64,000 nucleotides of DNA, taken from positions 5,654-69,653 of the forward strand of contig JAJQIB010000024.1 of the NCBI GenBank assembly GCA_021199375.1, given 5' to 3'. Under the pieces are notes generated by a model, which did not search any database, was not told the origin of the DNA, and worked only from the letters and a program-made list of their open reading frames with translations. The number at the start of each line of letters is the position of its first letter. The first letter of the stretch is position 1. Positions 1 to 7,515 of this stretch are shown one piece after another. The stretch is from Ruminococcus sp. (lineage in GTDB: Bacteria > Bacillota > Clostridia > Oscillospirales > Ruminococcaceae). The position numbers and the translations under genes are program-made.

Positions 1-1550
1 CAACAAAGGTCAAGATAACCAAGTACGACATCACAAACGGTGAAGAGCTTGAAGGTGCAAGCCTACAGGTTATTGACAGCAACGGAAACGTTGTTGACGA
101 GTGGGTAAGTACGACTGAGGCTCACTATATTGAAGCAGTCCTCACAGCAGGCGAAAGCTACACCTTGCACGAGGAAGTAGCTCCTGACGGATTTGTAATT
201 GCAAACGACATTACATTTACTGTATCTGATGACGGTAGCGTAGATGTTGTTGAAATGTATGATGACACAACAAAGGTCAAGATAACCAAGTACGACATCA
301 CAAACGGTGAAGAGCTTGAAGGAGCACAGCTACAGATAATTGACAGCAACGGAAACGTTGTTGACGAGTGGGTAAGTACAACTGAACCTCATTACATTGA
401 AGCAGTCCTTACAGCAGGTGAAAGCTACACCTTGCACGAGGAAGTAGCTCCTGACTGCTATGTTGTTGCAAACGACATCACATTTACTGTAACCGATGAG
501 GGTGAAGTAGATGTTGTCGAAATGTACGACGATGTAACAAGAGGAACGATTGAGATCCACAAGACAACAGAGGGTATGCTCAATGTTGAGGGTATTGACT
601 TTGTTGTAAGCGGAACAAGCGACACAGGACTTGACATTAATCTTACGGCTACAACTGATGCAGACGGTATTGCAACGTTTGAAGCAGTTCCGACAGGTAC
701 TTACACAGTAACAGAGAGCGAAAGCACAACTCCTTACGCTTATCTGACAGCAGATAGCGTTGAGGTAACTGTTTACTATGCTGAAACCACTACACAAGAG
801 GTTTACAACAATGAAAAGACAGGTACTCTTGAGGTTCACAAGACTACAGAGGGTATGCTTAACGTTGAAGGAATCGACTTTGTACTTAGTGGAACATCTG
901 ACAGTGGCAGAGCGATTGAAATCACTGCTACAACAGATGCAAACGGTGTTGCAACATTTGAAAACGTGCCGATTGGTACTTACACAGTAACAGAGAGCGA
1001 AAGCACAACTCCTTACGCTTATCTGACAGCAGATAGCGTTGAGGTAACTGTTTACTATGCTGAAACCACTACACAAGAGGTTTACAACAATGAAAAGACT
1101 GGTACTCTTGAGGTTCACAAGACTACAGAGGACATGACAAACATTGAAGGAATTACCTTTATTCTTAGTGGAACAAGCGACAGTGGAAGAGATATCTACA
1201 TTACGGCTACAACCGATGAAAACGGTATCGCTACATTCGAGAGCGTACCGATTGGTACTTACACAATTACAGAGGACGGAGATACAGTGCCTTATGGTTA
1301 CTTGACTGCGGACGATGTAAGTGTTGAGGTTTACTATGCTGAAACAACGGTTCAGGAAGTGTATAATGAGAAAGTTCCGGAGGAAACACCTCCTACTACA
1401 ACTACACCTCCTACTACAACCGAAACACCTCCTACAACAACTGATACGCCTAACCCTCCTACAGGTGAGAGCGCAATTCCTTACATTGTAGTAGGTCTTG
1501 GCTTGATAGGTGCAGCTTTCGTATCTTTCAGAAAGAAGAAGGACGAGTAA
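1..1550 (+). CDS. Surface adhesin, C-terminal part; SpaA/Cna_B-like tandem repeats, Thr-Pro linker and sortase-like NPPTGES-TM-KKKDE tail (5' truncated by window)
   Basis: Frame open from base 3; repeats of 267 bp and 279 bp; C-term NPPTGESAIPYIVVGLGLIGAAFVSFRKKKDE. Confidence 0.85.
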   Translation, partial: TKVKITKYDITNGEELEGASLQVIDSNGNVVDEWVSTTEAHYIEAVLTAGESYTLHEEVAPDGFVIANDITFTVSDDGSVDVVEMYDDTTKVKITKYDITNGEELEGAQLQIIDSNGNVVDEWVSTTEPHYIEAVLTAGESYTLHEEVAPDCYVVANDITFTVTDEGEVDVVEMYDDVTRGTIEIHKTTEGMLNVEGIDFVVSGTSDTGLDINLTATTDADGIATFEAVPTGTYTVTESESTTPYAYLTADSVEVTVYYAETTTQEVYNNEKTGTLEVHKTTEGMLNVEGIDFVLSGTSDSGRAIEITATTDANGVATFENVPIGTYTVTESESTTPYAYLTADSVEVTVYYAETTTQEVYNNEKTGTLEVHKTTEDMTNIEGITFILSGTSDSGRDIYITATTDENGIATFESVPIGTYTITEDGDTVPYGYLTADDVSVEVYYAETTVQEVYNEKVPEETPPTTTTPPTTTETPPTTTDTPNPPTGESAIPYIVVGLGLIGAAFVSFRKKKDE

Positions 1551-1680
1551 ACAAACCCTGAGTGTTTCACTTTTTGAGAGTGAAACACTCTCATGAGTAC
1601 CGAAGGATTGATTCTTTCGGTGCTGATGAGAGGAAGGTTGACAAGGGAGATGAAATGTGATATGATGGAGAGGTGGAATA

Positions 1681-2016
1681 ATGTTTAAAATGATAGAACA
1701 ATTGTTTTTAGTAACTTTTCTTTTTATAAATGTGCTAGGAACGGTTATCTTGTTGTTTCGCAAAAAAACAAGTGATATAAACGAAGATTTAAATTATGTT
1801 TCTATGTTTTTTGCTTTGTTCTTCTGTTTCTTTTGTCCTTTTCTATCTGAATATCAAATAATTTCATTCGTTTCTATTGTTATCTACGCTATTCACAATT
1901 TCCTGTATGCGTGGAGGGAACAAAAGAATAAGAAAGATCGAACAAACACAATTCTGCTTTATTCAGGTGCGATAATATCATCTTCAGCTATGTTGCTATT
2001 TTGGAGATTGGGATAG
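1681..2016 (+). CDS. Small hydrophobic membrane protein, unknown function
   Basis: ORF with several hydrophobic segments. Confidence 0.5.
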   Translation: MFKMIEQLFLVTFLFINVLGTVILLFRKKTSDINEDLNYVSMFFALFFCFFCPFLSEYQIISFVSIVIYAIHNFLYAWREQKNKKDRTNTILLYSGAIISSSAMLLFWRLG

Positions 2017-2754
2017 ATGTGTTTTTTTAATGAATTTTTTGAAAATCAGCTAATGTTTCATAGATTTTGTTATAAATATAAATATAAAATTAAGAAAATC
2101 GCCCGTACTTTGTTTTACATTACATTTGCACTCTGTATTTTTCTTTTTTTGATAAAAAGTGAAATACTTTATTATCTAGCTAACGCTGGCATTGTAATGT
2201 TCCTTATTGCGTATTTCGTTTCTAAAGTAAATGAGTTTGTAACCTCACTACGGTCTTTTTTATTTAACGGCTTATTTTCTTTGACTATATTATTCTATTT
2301 TAACAGTATGCTATTAGCGTGGCTTGCTGACAAATTAAATCTTCCCCTCAATTCTAATATACCTAGCATTGTGAATTGCTTACTTGTATTTTTCCTTTGG
2401 TCTTTTTTGAGTTGGATTGCAAACAACAAGGTTTCAACGTTAGCAAATCTGATATTGTCAACCATCTTAGGTTTAACGGTTTATATTAAAGAATTTGCAG
2501 TTGATTCTTTATCTGAATATACTTTAAAGTATGTTTCCGAGCAATTTGAATACAATGAGTATAGTATTATAAAAGAACTTATTTCTCAATGTTCAGATTA
2601 TTTTGACACTATATTCAATAGGTTCTTAAATCCGATTTTTATTATGGAAATACTAATAACATTGCTTTGTGCGGTTAAAGGCTATTGGATTGACAAATAT
2701 AACGATGGTAAGGACATAACGGTTGAATTAATAGAAAATAACGAAACGCTTTGA
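2017..2754 (+). CDS. Multi-pass membrane protein, unknown function
   Basis: 245-aa ORF with multiple TM-like stretches, followed by terminator-like hairpin. Confidence 0.5.
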   Translation: MCFFNEFFENQLMFHRFCYKYKYKIKKIARTLFYITFALCIFLFLIKSEILYYLANAGIVMFLIAYFVSKVNEFVTSLRSFLFNGLFSLTILFYFNSMLLAWLADKLNLPLNSNIPSIVNCLLVFFLWSFLSWIANNKVSTLANLILSTILGLTVYIKEFAVDSLSEYTLKYVSEQFEYNEYSIIKELISQCSDYFDTIFNRFLNPIFIMEILITLLCAVKGYWIDKYNDGKDITVELIENNETL

Positions 2755-2796
2755 AGAAAATTCAAGGCGTTTTTTCTTTGAAAGGAAGTAATTTTT

Positions 2797-2943
2797 ATGA
2801 TGGTTTTGCTTATAATTGCGGTCGCTATTGGTGCAATTGATGTTGTGACGTTTGCTCTCTTAGCTAGAGCAAGCAAGGAAAAGAATACGTGCATAACCGT
2901 TTGCGATTCAAACGGTTCGGTGGTAGGAGTTATTGAAAAATGA
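2797..2943 (+). CDS. Small (48 aa) single-TM protein
   Basis: ATG at 2797 after AAAGGAAG RBS; MMVLLIIAVAIGAIDVVTFALLARASKEKN...; below ORF-track cutoff. Confidence 0.5.
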   Translation: MMVLLIIAVAIGAIDVVTFALLARASKEKNTCITVCDSNGSVVGVIEK

Positions 2944-2961
2944 AATTTGTATATTAAATAC

Positions 2962-2990
2962 TTGAAAATGCAGATGCGTCGTGGTATAAT
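2962..2990 (+). promoter_or_regulatory. Sigma-A type promoter upstream of RelB-like gene
   Basis: TTGAAA-17 bp-TATAAT. Confidence 0.6.
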
Positions 2991-3009
2991 TATTTAAGAG
3001 GTGATTTGC

Positions 3010-3252
3010 ATGACAGAAATAACTATTTGCATTGATAAGGATCTAAAAGAAAAAGCCGAGGATGTATTAAAATCTATGGGAATGGATTTGCCAACTGCGA
3101 TAACAATGTTTTTAACAAAGGTTGCAGCTGAAAAAAGAATCCCCTTTGAGTTTAGCTATACCGATTCGCTTACCGGCATCCTACATGATGATTTGGATGA
3201 AAATGCAATTAGAGAAGAACGACTAAAACGTTATTGTGATGATGAAAAATAA
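3010..3252 (+). CDS. RelB/DinJ-family antitoxin-like protein
   Basis: MTEITICIDKDLKEKAEDVLKSMGMDLPTAITMFLTKVAAEKRIPFEF. Confidence 0.75.
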   Translation: MTEITICIDKDLKEKAEDVLKSMGMDLPTAITMFLTKVAAEKRIPFEFSYTDSLTGILHDDLDENAIREERLKRYCDDEK

Positions 3253-3305
3253 GGAATTCTCCCTCGGCTTATGAGGGAGAATTTTGTTGGAAAGGAAAAA
3301 GAAAA

Positions 3306-3494
3306 ATGGCTAACAAATGCTACACTCACATTTGCGAGAAGTGCATACACCGTAAGCTTACGGTCAAAGGACTGTTAGGTAATAAGTACGTTTGTGCTCT
3401 TGGAAAGAAACCAAAAGGCGGTAAGAATTGCTTTTACTTCAAGTGTGAGGGCAAGGACAGTCCGAGATGTGAGAATTGCTCTAAGAAAGGATGA
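3306..3494 (+). CDS. Cysteine-rich small protein (8 Cys in 62 aa), unknown
   Basis: CxxC pairs (CEKC, CENC). Confidence 0.5.
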   Translation: MANKCYTHICEKCIHRKLTVKGLLGNKYVCALGKKPKGGKNCFYFKCEGKDSPRCENCSKKG

Positions 3495-3502
3495 AATAAT
3501 CA

Positions 3503-3931
3503 ATGGAAAAGGTAAATATTTTACACATTCATAGTCATTATCTTGAAGGTGAGAGTTTAGTAGAGTTTAATGACTTTCAGTTGGATCTTGACAATGCTTT
3601 TAGAATCAGCTTTGACCCTTTTTACTGTTTGAGTTACATAGATTATGAAGATGCTGACAATTCGCTTAGAACAGTATTGAATTGCATTGATGAAAGTGAT
3701 TGTGTGATACTCTATGTGAGCAGTGCTGTGCTCCGCATGAGACAGCGAGAATCCTACAAATTACGATTTGCAATTGAAGAGATTATAAAGGAAAATAAGC
3801 CGCTGTACGTTGTAAAGCAGGATGATGTTGATGTGAACGAAATTTGTTCTCTTCTGAAAGACTGTAAATGTTATGATTTTGAATCAGCTTACGAGATAGC
3901 AAACGACTTTGTAAAACAGACAAATGTTTAG
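3503..3931 (+). CDS. Hypothetical protein (weakly TIR/nucleotide-binding-like)
   Basis: ORF with RBS; CIDESDCVILYVSSAVLRMRQRESYKLRFAIEEIIKENKPLYVV. Confidence 0.4.
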   Translation: MEKVNILHIHSHYLEGESLVEFNDFQLDLDNAFRISFDPFYCLSYIDYEDADNSLRTVLNCIDESDCVILYVSSAVLRMRQRESYKLRFAIEEIIKENKPLYVVKQDDVDVNEICSLLKDCKCYDFESAYEIANDFVKQTNV

Positions 3932-4000
3932 TTACAAACAAATATATTAGTCAAACGCTTTGAATAGTTTCAAGGCGTTTTTTCTTTGAAAGGACGGTCT

Positions 4001-4795
4001 ATGAAAAGAAGAACGAAGAAGCGCATTATAAGCTGTGTGCTGCTTGTGGCGTTAGCAGCAAGTGCAGTCGTTAAGAGTGGCAAGCTTGACGGTTTTCTGT
4101 CTAGCATTGACATAGACATTCCTCAGTTTGAGATTGAGTCCACAAGCAAGTCGGATAAAACGACAAACAGTAAATCGAATATAGAGTCGGTGATTAGTAT
4201 AGACGAAATCCCCGACTACAGCGGAGAGGCTTATGTTGTGGTAAACAACAATGAGCCTCTTTTCTTATCCGACGGAGCGGAATACGACACTTCAACCGCT
4301 TGGGAAACCTACTCTGACCTTGACGAATTGGGAAGATGTACGGAAGCTTTTGCTAACGTGTGTCAAGAGCTTATGCCGACTGAATCGAGAGATGACATAT
4401 CCTCGGTTACACCGACAGGATGGCATAACGCACAGTACGATTTCATTGACAATGGCGGTTGGGTGTATAACCGTTGTCACCTGATAGGCTTTCAGCTTAC
4501 AGGTGAGAATGATAACGAGTGTAACCTCATTACAGGCACACGGCAAATGAACATTGACGGTATGCTTGACTGGGAAAACCTTGTTGCAGACTACATCGAG
4601 GAAAATGAAGAAAATCACGTGCTTTATCGGGTGACACCGATATTTGACGGTGACAATCTGCTCGCTGATGGCGTACTCATGGAAGGTTACAGCGTTGAAG
4701 ACAAAGGACAAGGCGTTGAGTTTTGTGTGTTCGCTTATAACGCACAGGACGGTGTGGAGATTGATTATACGACTGGAGAGACGGAGGCAGAATGA
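4001..4795 (+). CDS. DNA/RNA non-specific endonuclease (EndA/NucA-like), secreted
   Basis: N-terminal signal/TM segment; WVYNRCHLIGFQLTGENDNECNLITGTRQMN nuclease motif; RBS before ATG 4001. Confidence 0.8.
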   Translation: MKRRTKKRIISCVLLVALAASAVVKSGKLDGFLSSIDIDIPQFEIESTSKSDKTTNSKSNIESVISIDEIPDYSGEAYVVVNNNEPLFLSDGAEYDTSTAWETYSDLDELGRCTEAFANVCQELMPTESRDDISSVTPTGWHNAQYDFIDNGGWVYNRCHLIGFQLTGENDNECNLITGTRQMNIDGMLDWENLVADYIEENEENHVLYRVTPIFDGDNLLADGVLMEGYSVEDKGQGVEFCVFAYNAQDGVEIDYTTGETEAE

Positions 4796-4810
4796 AAAGA
4801 GGTGTTTGAA

Positions 4811-5209
4811 ATGAATCTGCTAGAAAAAACGGCAGAAATATTACGTGAAAACGGCAAAAGCTTGAAAGATATTGAATGGATAGGTTGTTGTGAATTTACT
4901 GTATCAATTCAAGGTTTTCTCAATAAAGTTTCTGAACTAGAAAACTGTCGAAATGTGCTTGAAACATTTCCAGAGGATATAGTTGTTGTCGGAAATGATT
5001 TTTGGCTTGAACGTGATCCGTCTTTTTGGGGCGAATTTGAGGGCAGAACCGATCAATGCTGGATTTTTAGAAGCAAACCAATTAAGCCAAATATCCAAAA
5101 AGAGCTGCGAACTCTATCATTCGATGACTTGGCATCAAGTAAAAAAAGAAAATGTGGAGATATTCAAAGTGGATATTTTGAGATTAGGCTGGAGCATTTG
5201 ACAAAATAA
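4811..5209 (+). CDS. Hypothetical protein
   Basis: ORF with RBS GAGGTG. Confidence 0.45.
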   Translation: MNLLEKTAEILRENGKSLKDIEWIGCCEFTVSIQGFLNKVSELENCRNVLETFPEDIVVVGNDFWLERDPSFWGEFEGRTDQCWIFRSKPIKPNIQKELRTLSFDDLASSKKRKCGDIQSGYFEIRLEHLTK

Positions 5210-5372
5210 AGTAATAATAACATTATATCAAACAAAATGATAATTGTCAACATTTAGAAACACAATATTTAAGGAAGGTGAACAATGACAAATGTGTGGA
5301 TTGATTATACGACTGGGGAGACGGAGGCAGAATGAAAAATCCCCCTGCTTGTGGCAGAGGGATTGATAAGGT

Positions 5373-5681
5373 TTACTGTTCATCCTTTGAAACAATTGAT
5401 ATTGTATATCCCAAAGGGCTTAAAACTTTGAAAAGCGTATCGATTTGAGGGGTTGAACGCATACTCTCAATTCTTGCAATTGCTGGTTGTTTAACGCCAC
5501 TTAATTCAGCAAGATCTCGTTGAGACAAACCTTTCTTCTCTCTTGCTTCAATAAGTTTGCCAATGAGAACAGTTTCAAATTCAATTTGCTCTCTTTCGGC
5601 ATCACTCACCTTTGTACTATCGTTGATATAGTCATTAAAAGTGGTGTATTCTTCACCATTAATTTTGATACTCATACTCAT
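5373..5681 (-). CDS. XRE-family (HigA-like) antitoxin
   Basis: HTH: IEAREKKGLSQRDLAELSGVKQPAIARIES. Confidence 0.8.
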   Translation of the reverse strand: MSMSIKINGEEYTTFNDYINDSTKVSDAEREQIEFETVLIGKLIEAREKKGLSQRDLAELSGVKQPAIARIESMRSTPQIDTLFKVLSPLGYTISIVSKDEQ

Positions 5682-6040
5682 TCCTCTCTTTCTAAAAAAT
5701 CTTTGAGTTTAAGTCTCGCTTGTTCTAATTCTTTTGGTGGTGTCTTTTGTGACTTCTTGATAAAGTGATGAAGTAACACAAACTTATTATCCTTCCAATA
5801 GAAGAAAAATATACGGTTTCTCAAAGGGCGTAGCTCCCATATGTTACCTTCAATGTGCTTAACCATTGGTTGTCCCACCCTTGTTCCGTACTCAGAAAGT
5901 GCAGATAAATACGTAAGTATTTTTGTTCGATTTATTCGGTCGGTTTTACTCGTTTTAGCTTTCTCTGCTAATTCATCAAGGTAATCTTCAATATCCGACT
6001 TACCATTTCGATTATGATAGAAAATTATTTCGTACATCAT
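5678..6040 (-). CDS. HigB/RelE-superfamily (Gp49-like) toxin
   Basis: MYEIIFYHNRNGKSDIEDYLDELAEKAKTSK...IWELRPLRNRIFFFYWKDNKFVLLHHFIKKSQKTP; 4-bp overlap with antitoxin. Confidence 0.8.
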   Translation of the reverse strand: MMYEIIFYHNRNGKSDIEDYLDELAEKAKTSKTDRINRTKILTYLSALSEYGTRVGQPMVKHIEGNIWELRPLRNRIFFFYWKDNKFVLLHHFIKKSQKTPPKELEQARLKLKDFLEREE

Positions 6041-6071
6041 TTGCCTCCACCGCTTTTCTTTTCTATATATA

Positions 6072-6091
6072 TGATAACATATTTGTTATCA
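6072..6091. promoter_or_regulatory. Palindromic operator candidate for HigBA
   Basis: TGATAACA-TATT-TGTTATCA upstream of toxin start. Confidence 0.55.
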
Positions 6092-6153
6092 AAAGTCAAG
6101 GCTTTTATGAGGATTTTTTGCAAATGTTTTATTAACGAGTAGGAGAACACGCA

Positions 6154-6540
6154 ATGACAAAAGAAATGCAAATCATATATAATCTCTTAAAAGAGAAATA
6201 CAACGTGACTTACAAAGAGATAAACGAAGCAGACGTGGTTATATGTTGGGAAAAAAACTTAAAAGAAGGCTGTGTACACGCCTTTGCACAAGATAATGAA
6301 TCTGTTCACTTTTTTCAAGACGATAAAGAATATATGAATTATGGCATACTCACCGAAAATTATGGACTGGTTTTGGGTATGGGAATTGACATTTCCATCT
6401 TCTCGCAAGCAGAAGCAAACGAGCTTATACAAGAAATGGAGTCAAATTGTGGGTCTGACTTTCATTGCAATATCAAAAATATTGTAAATGATTTTTTAAA
6501 CTCTCCCAATATTAAAATCTTTGGAAAGGAACAAAATTAA
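6154..6540 (+). CDS. Hypothetical protein
   Basis: ORF. Confidence 0.4.
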   Translation: MTKEMQIIYNLLKEKYNVTYKEINEADVVICWEKNLKEGCVHAFAQDNESVHFFQDDKEYMNYGILTENYGLVLGMGIDISIFSQAEANELIQEMESNCGSDFHCNIKNIVNDFLNSPNIKIFGKEQN

Positions 6541-6631
6541 AAACAGCATATCACGAAAAGAAAAATATGTCAACAACTTGACAGCTAGTATGCTGTCAGA
6601 TGAATAAAAATATACGAAAGGAAGAATAGCT

Positions 6632-7141
6632 ATGCTAAACAAAGTAATTCTAATGGGAAGAATCTCAAATGAATTGGAGGTGAAGTATACTCCGACAGGG
6701 CGAGAAGTTTTAAGCTTTAATCTTGCGGTTGAGAGGTCATATGCCGCAAAGAATGAGGAGCGACAAACTGATTTTTTGAGGTGTGTCGCTTGGGGACAAA
6801 CTGCAAGCTTTGTTGACAAGTATTTTGGCAAGGGCAAGATGATAGCTGTTGTGGGAAATTTACGCAGCCGTAGCTACACTGACAAAAACGGTGTAAATCA
6901 ATATATAACTGAGGTTTACGTGGATGAGGTATCATTCACCGGTGAAAAAACGCAGCAGCTTCAAAAGTCAAAGGCGCAGCCACAACAAGCAGTGCCCACT
7001 ACATCAAGCACTAAACAACCAAAATCAGTTGGCAGAAATTCATATGACAAGGATTATGAACAAGATACGCTTCCATTGATTGATATGGCTGAAAACGCAG
7101 AAAATTACGAAGTATTTAATGACGACGGAGTGCCGTTTTAA
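6632..7141 (+). CDS. ssb: Single-stranded DNA-binding protein
   Basis: MLNKVILMGRISNELEVKYTPTGREVLSFNLAVERSY...TDFLRCVAWGQTASFV; acidic DDGVPF tail. Confidence 0.93.
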   Translation: MLNKVILMGRISNELEVKYTPTGREVLSFNLAVERSYAAKNEERQTDFLRCVAWGQTASFVDKYFGKGKMIAVVGNLRSRSYTDKNGVNQYITEVYVDEVSFTGEKTQQLQKSKAQPQQAVPTTSSTKQPKSVGRNSYDKDYEQDTLPLIDMAENAENYEVFNDDGVPF

Positions 7142-7161
7142 AATTTGAAAGGATGGTTAAA

Positions 7162-7515
7162 ATGAAAAGCACAGGATTAATAAGACAGATAGACCCACTT
7201 GGAAGAGTTGTACTTCCGACTGCATGGAGAAGAGCTTTAGGATATGAACCGGGGATGTACGTTGAGCTTTTTGCACAGGGTGAGGACATCATAATCAAAA
7301 AACGTAGAGATGCTTGCTTCTTTTGTAATTCGGAGGAAGACGTGCAGATGGTGCTTGGTAAACCAATATGCGGTGAGTGTTTAAACCAAATCAGAAATCA
7401 AAAAGAGAGCAGCAAAGATGAAATGATAGATAAGCTGGGAATCACTCAAACTAAAGATGAATTGAATGAAGAACCGGACGAGGTTATTGTATACTCTGAG
7501 GAGGATCTGAAATGA
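7162..7515 (+). CDS. AbrB/SpoVT-like transcriptional regulator
   Basis: MKSTGLIRQIDPLGRVVLPTAWRRALGYEPGMYVELFAQGEDIIIKKR. Confidence 0.85.
   Translation: MKSTGLIRQIDPLGRVVLPTAWRRALGYEPGMYVELFAQGEDIIIKKRRDACFFCNSEEDVQMVLGKPICGECLNQIRNQKESSKDEMIDKLGITQTKDELNEEPDEVIVYSEEDLK

Noticed and set aside
330-1763. 477-aa minus-strand ORF opposite the adhesin
   Set aside because: Antisense shadow of the repeat-rich adhesin coding frame; Cys/Ser-rich composition with no domain
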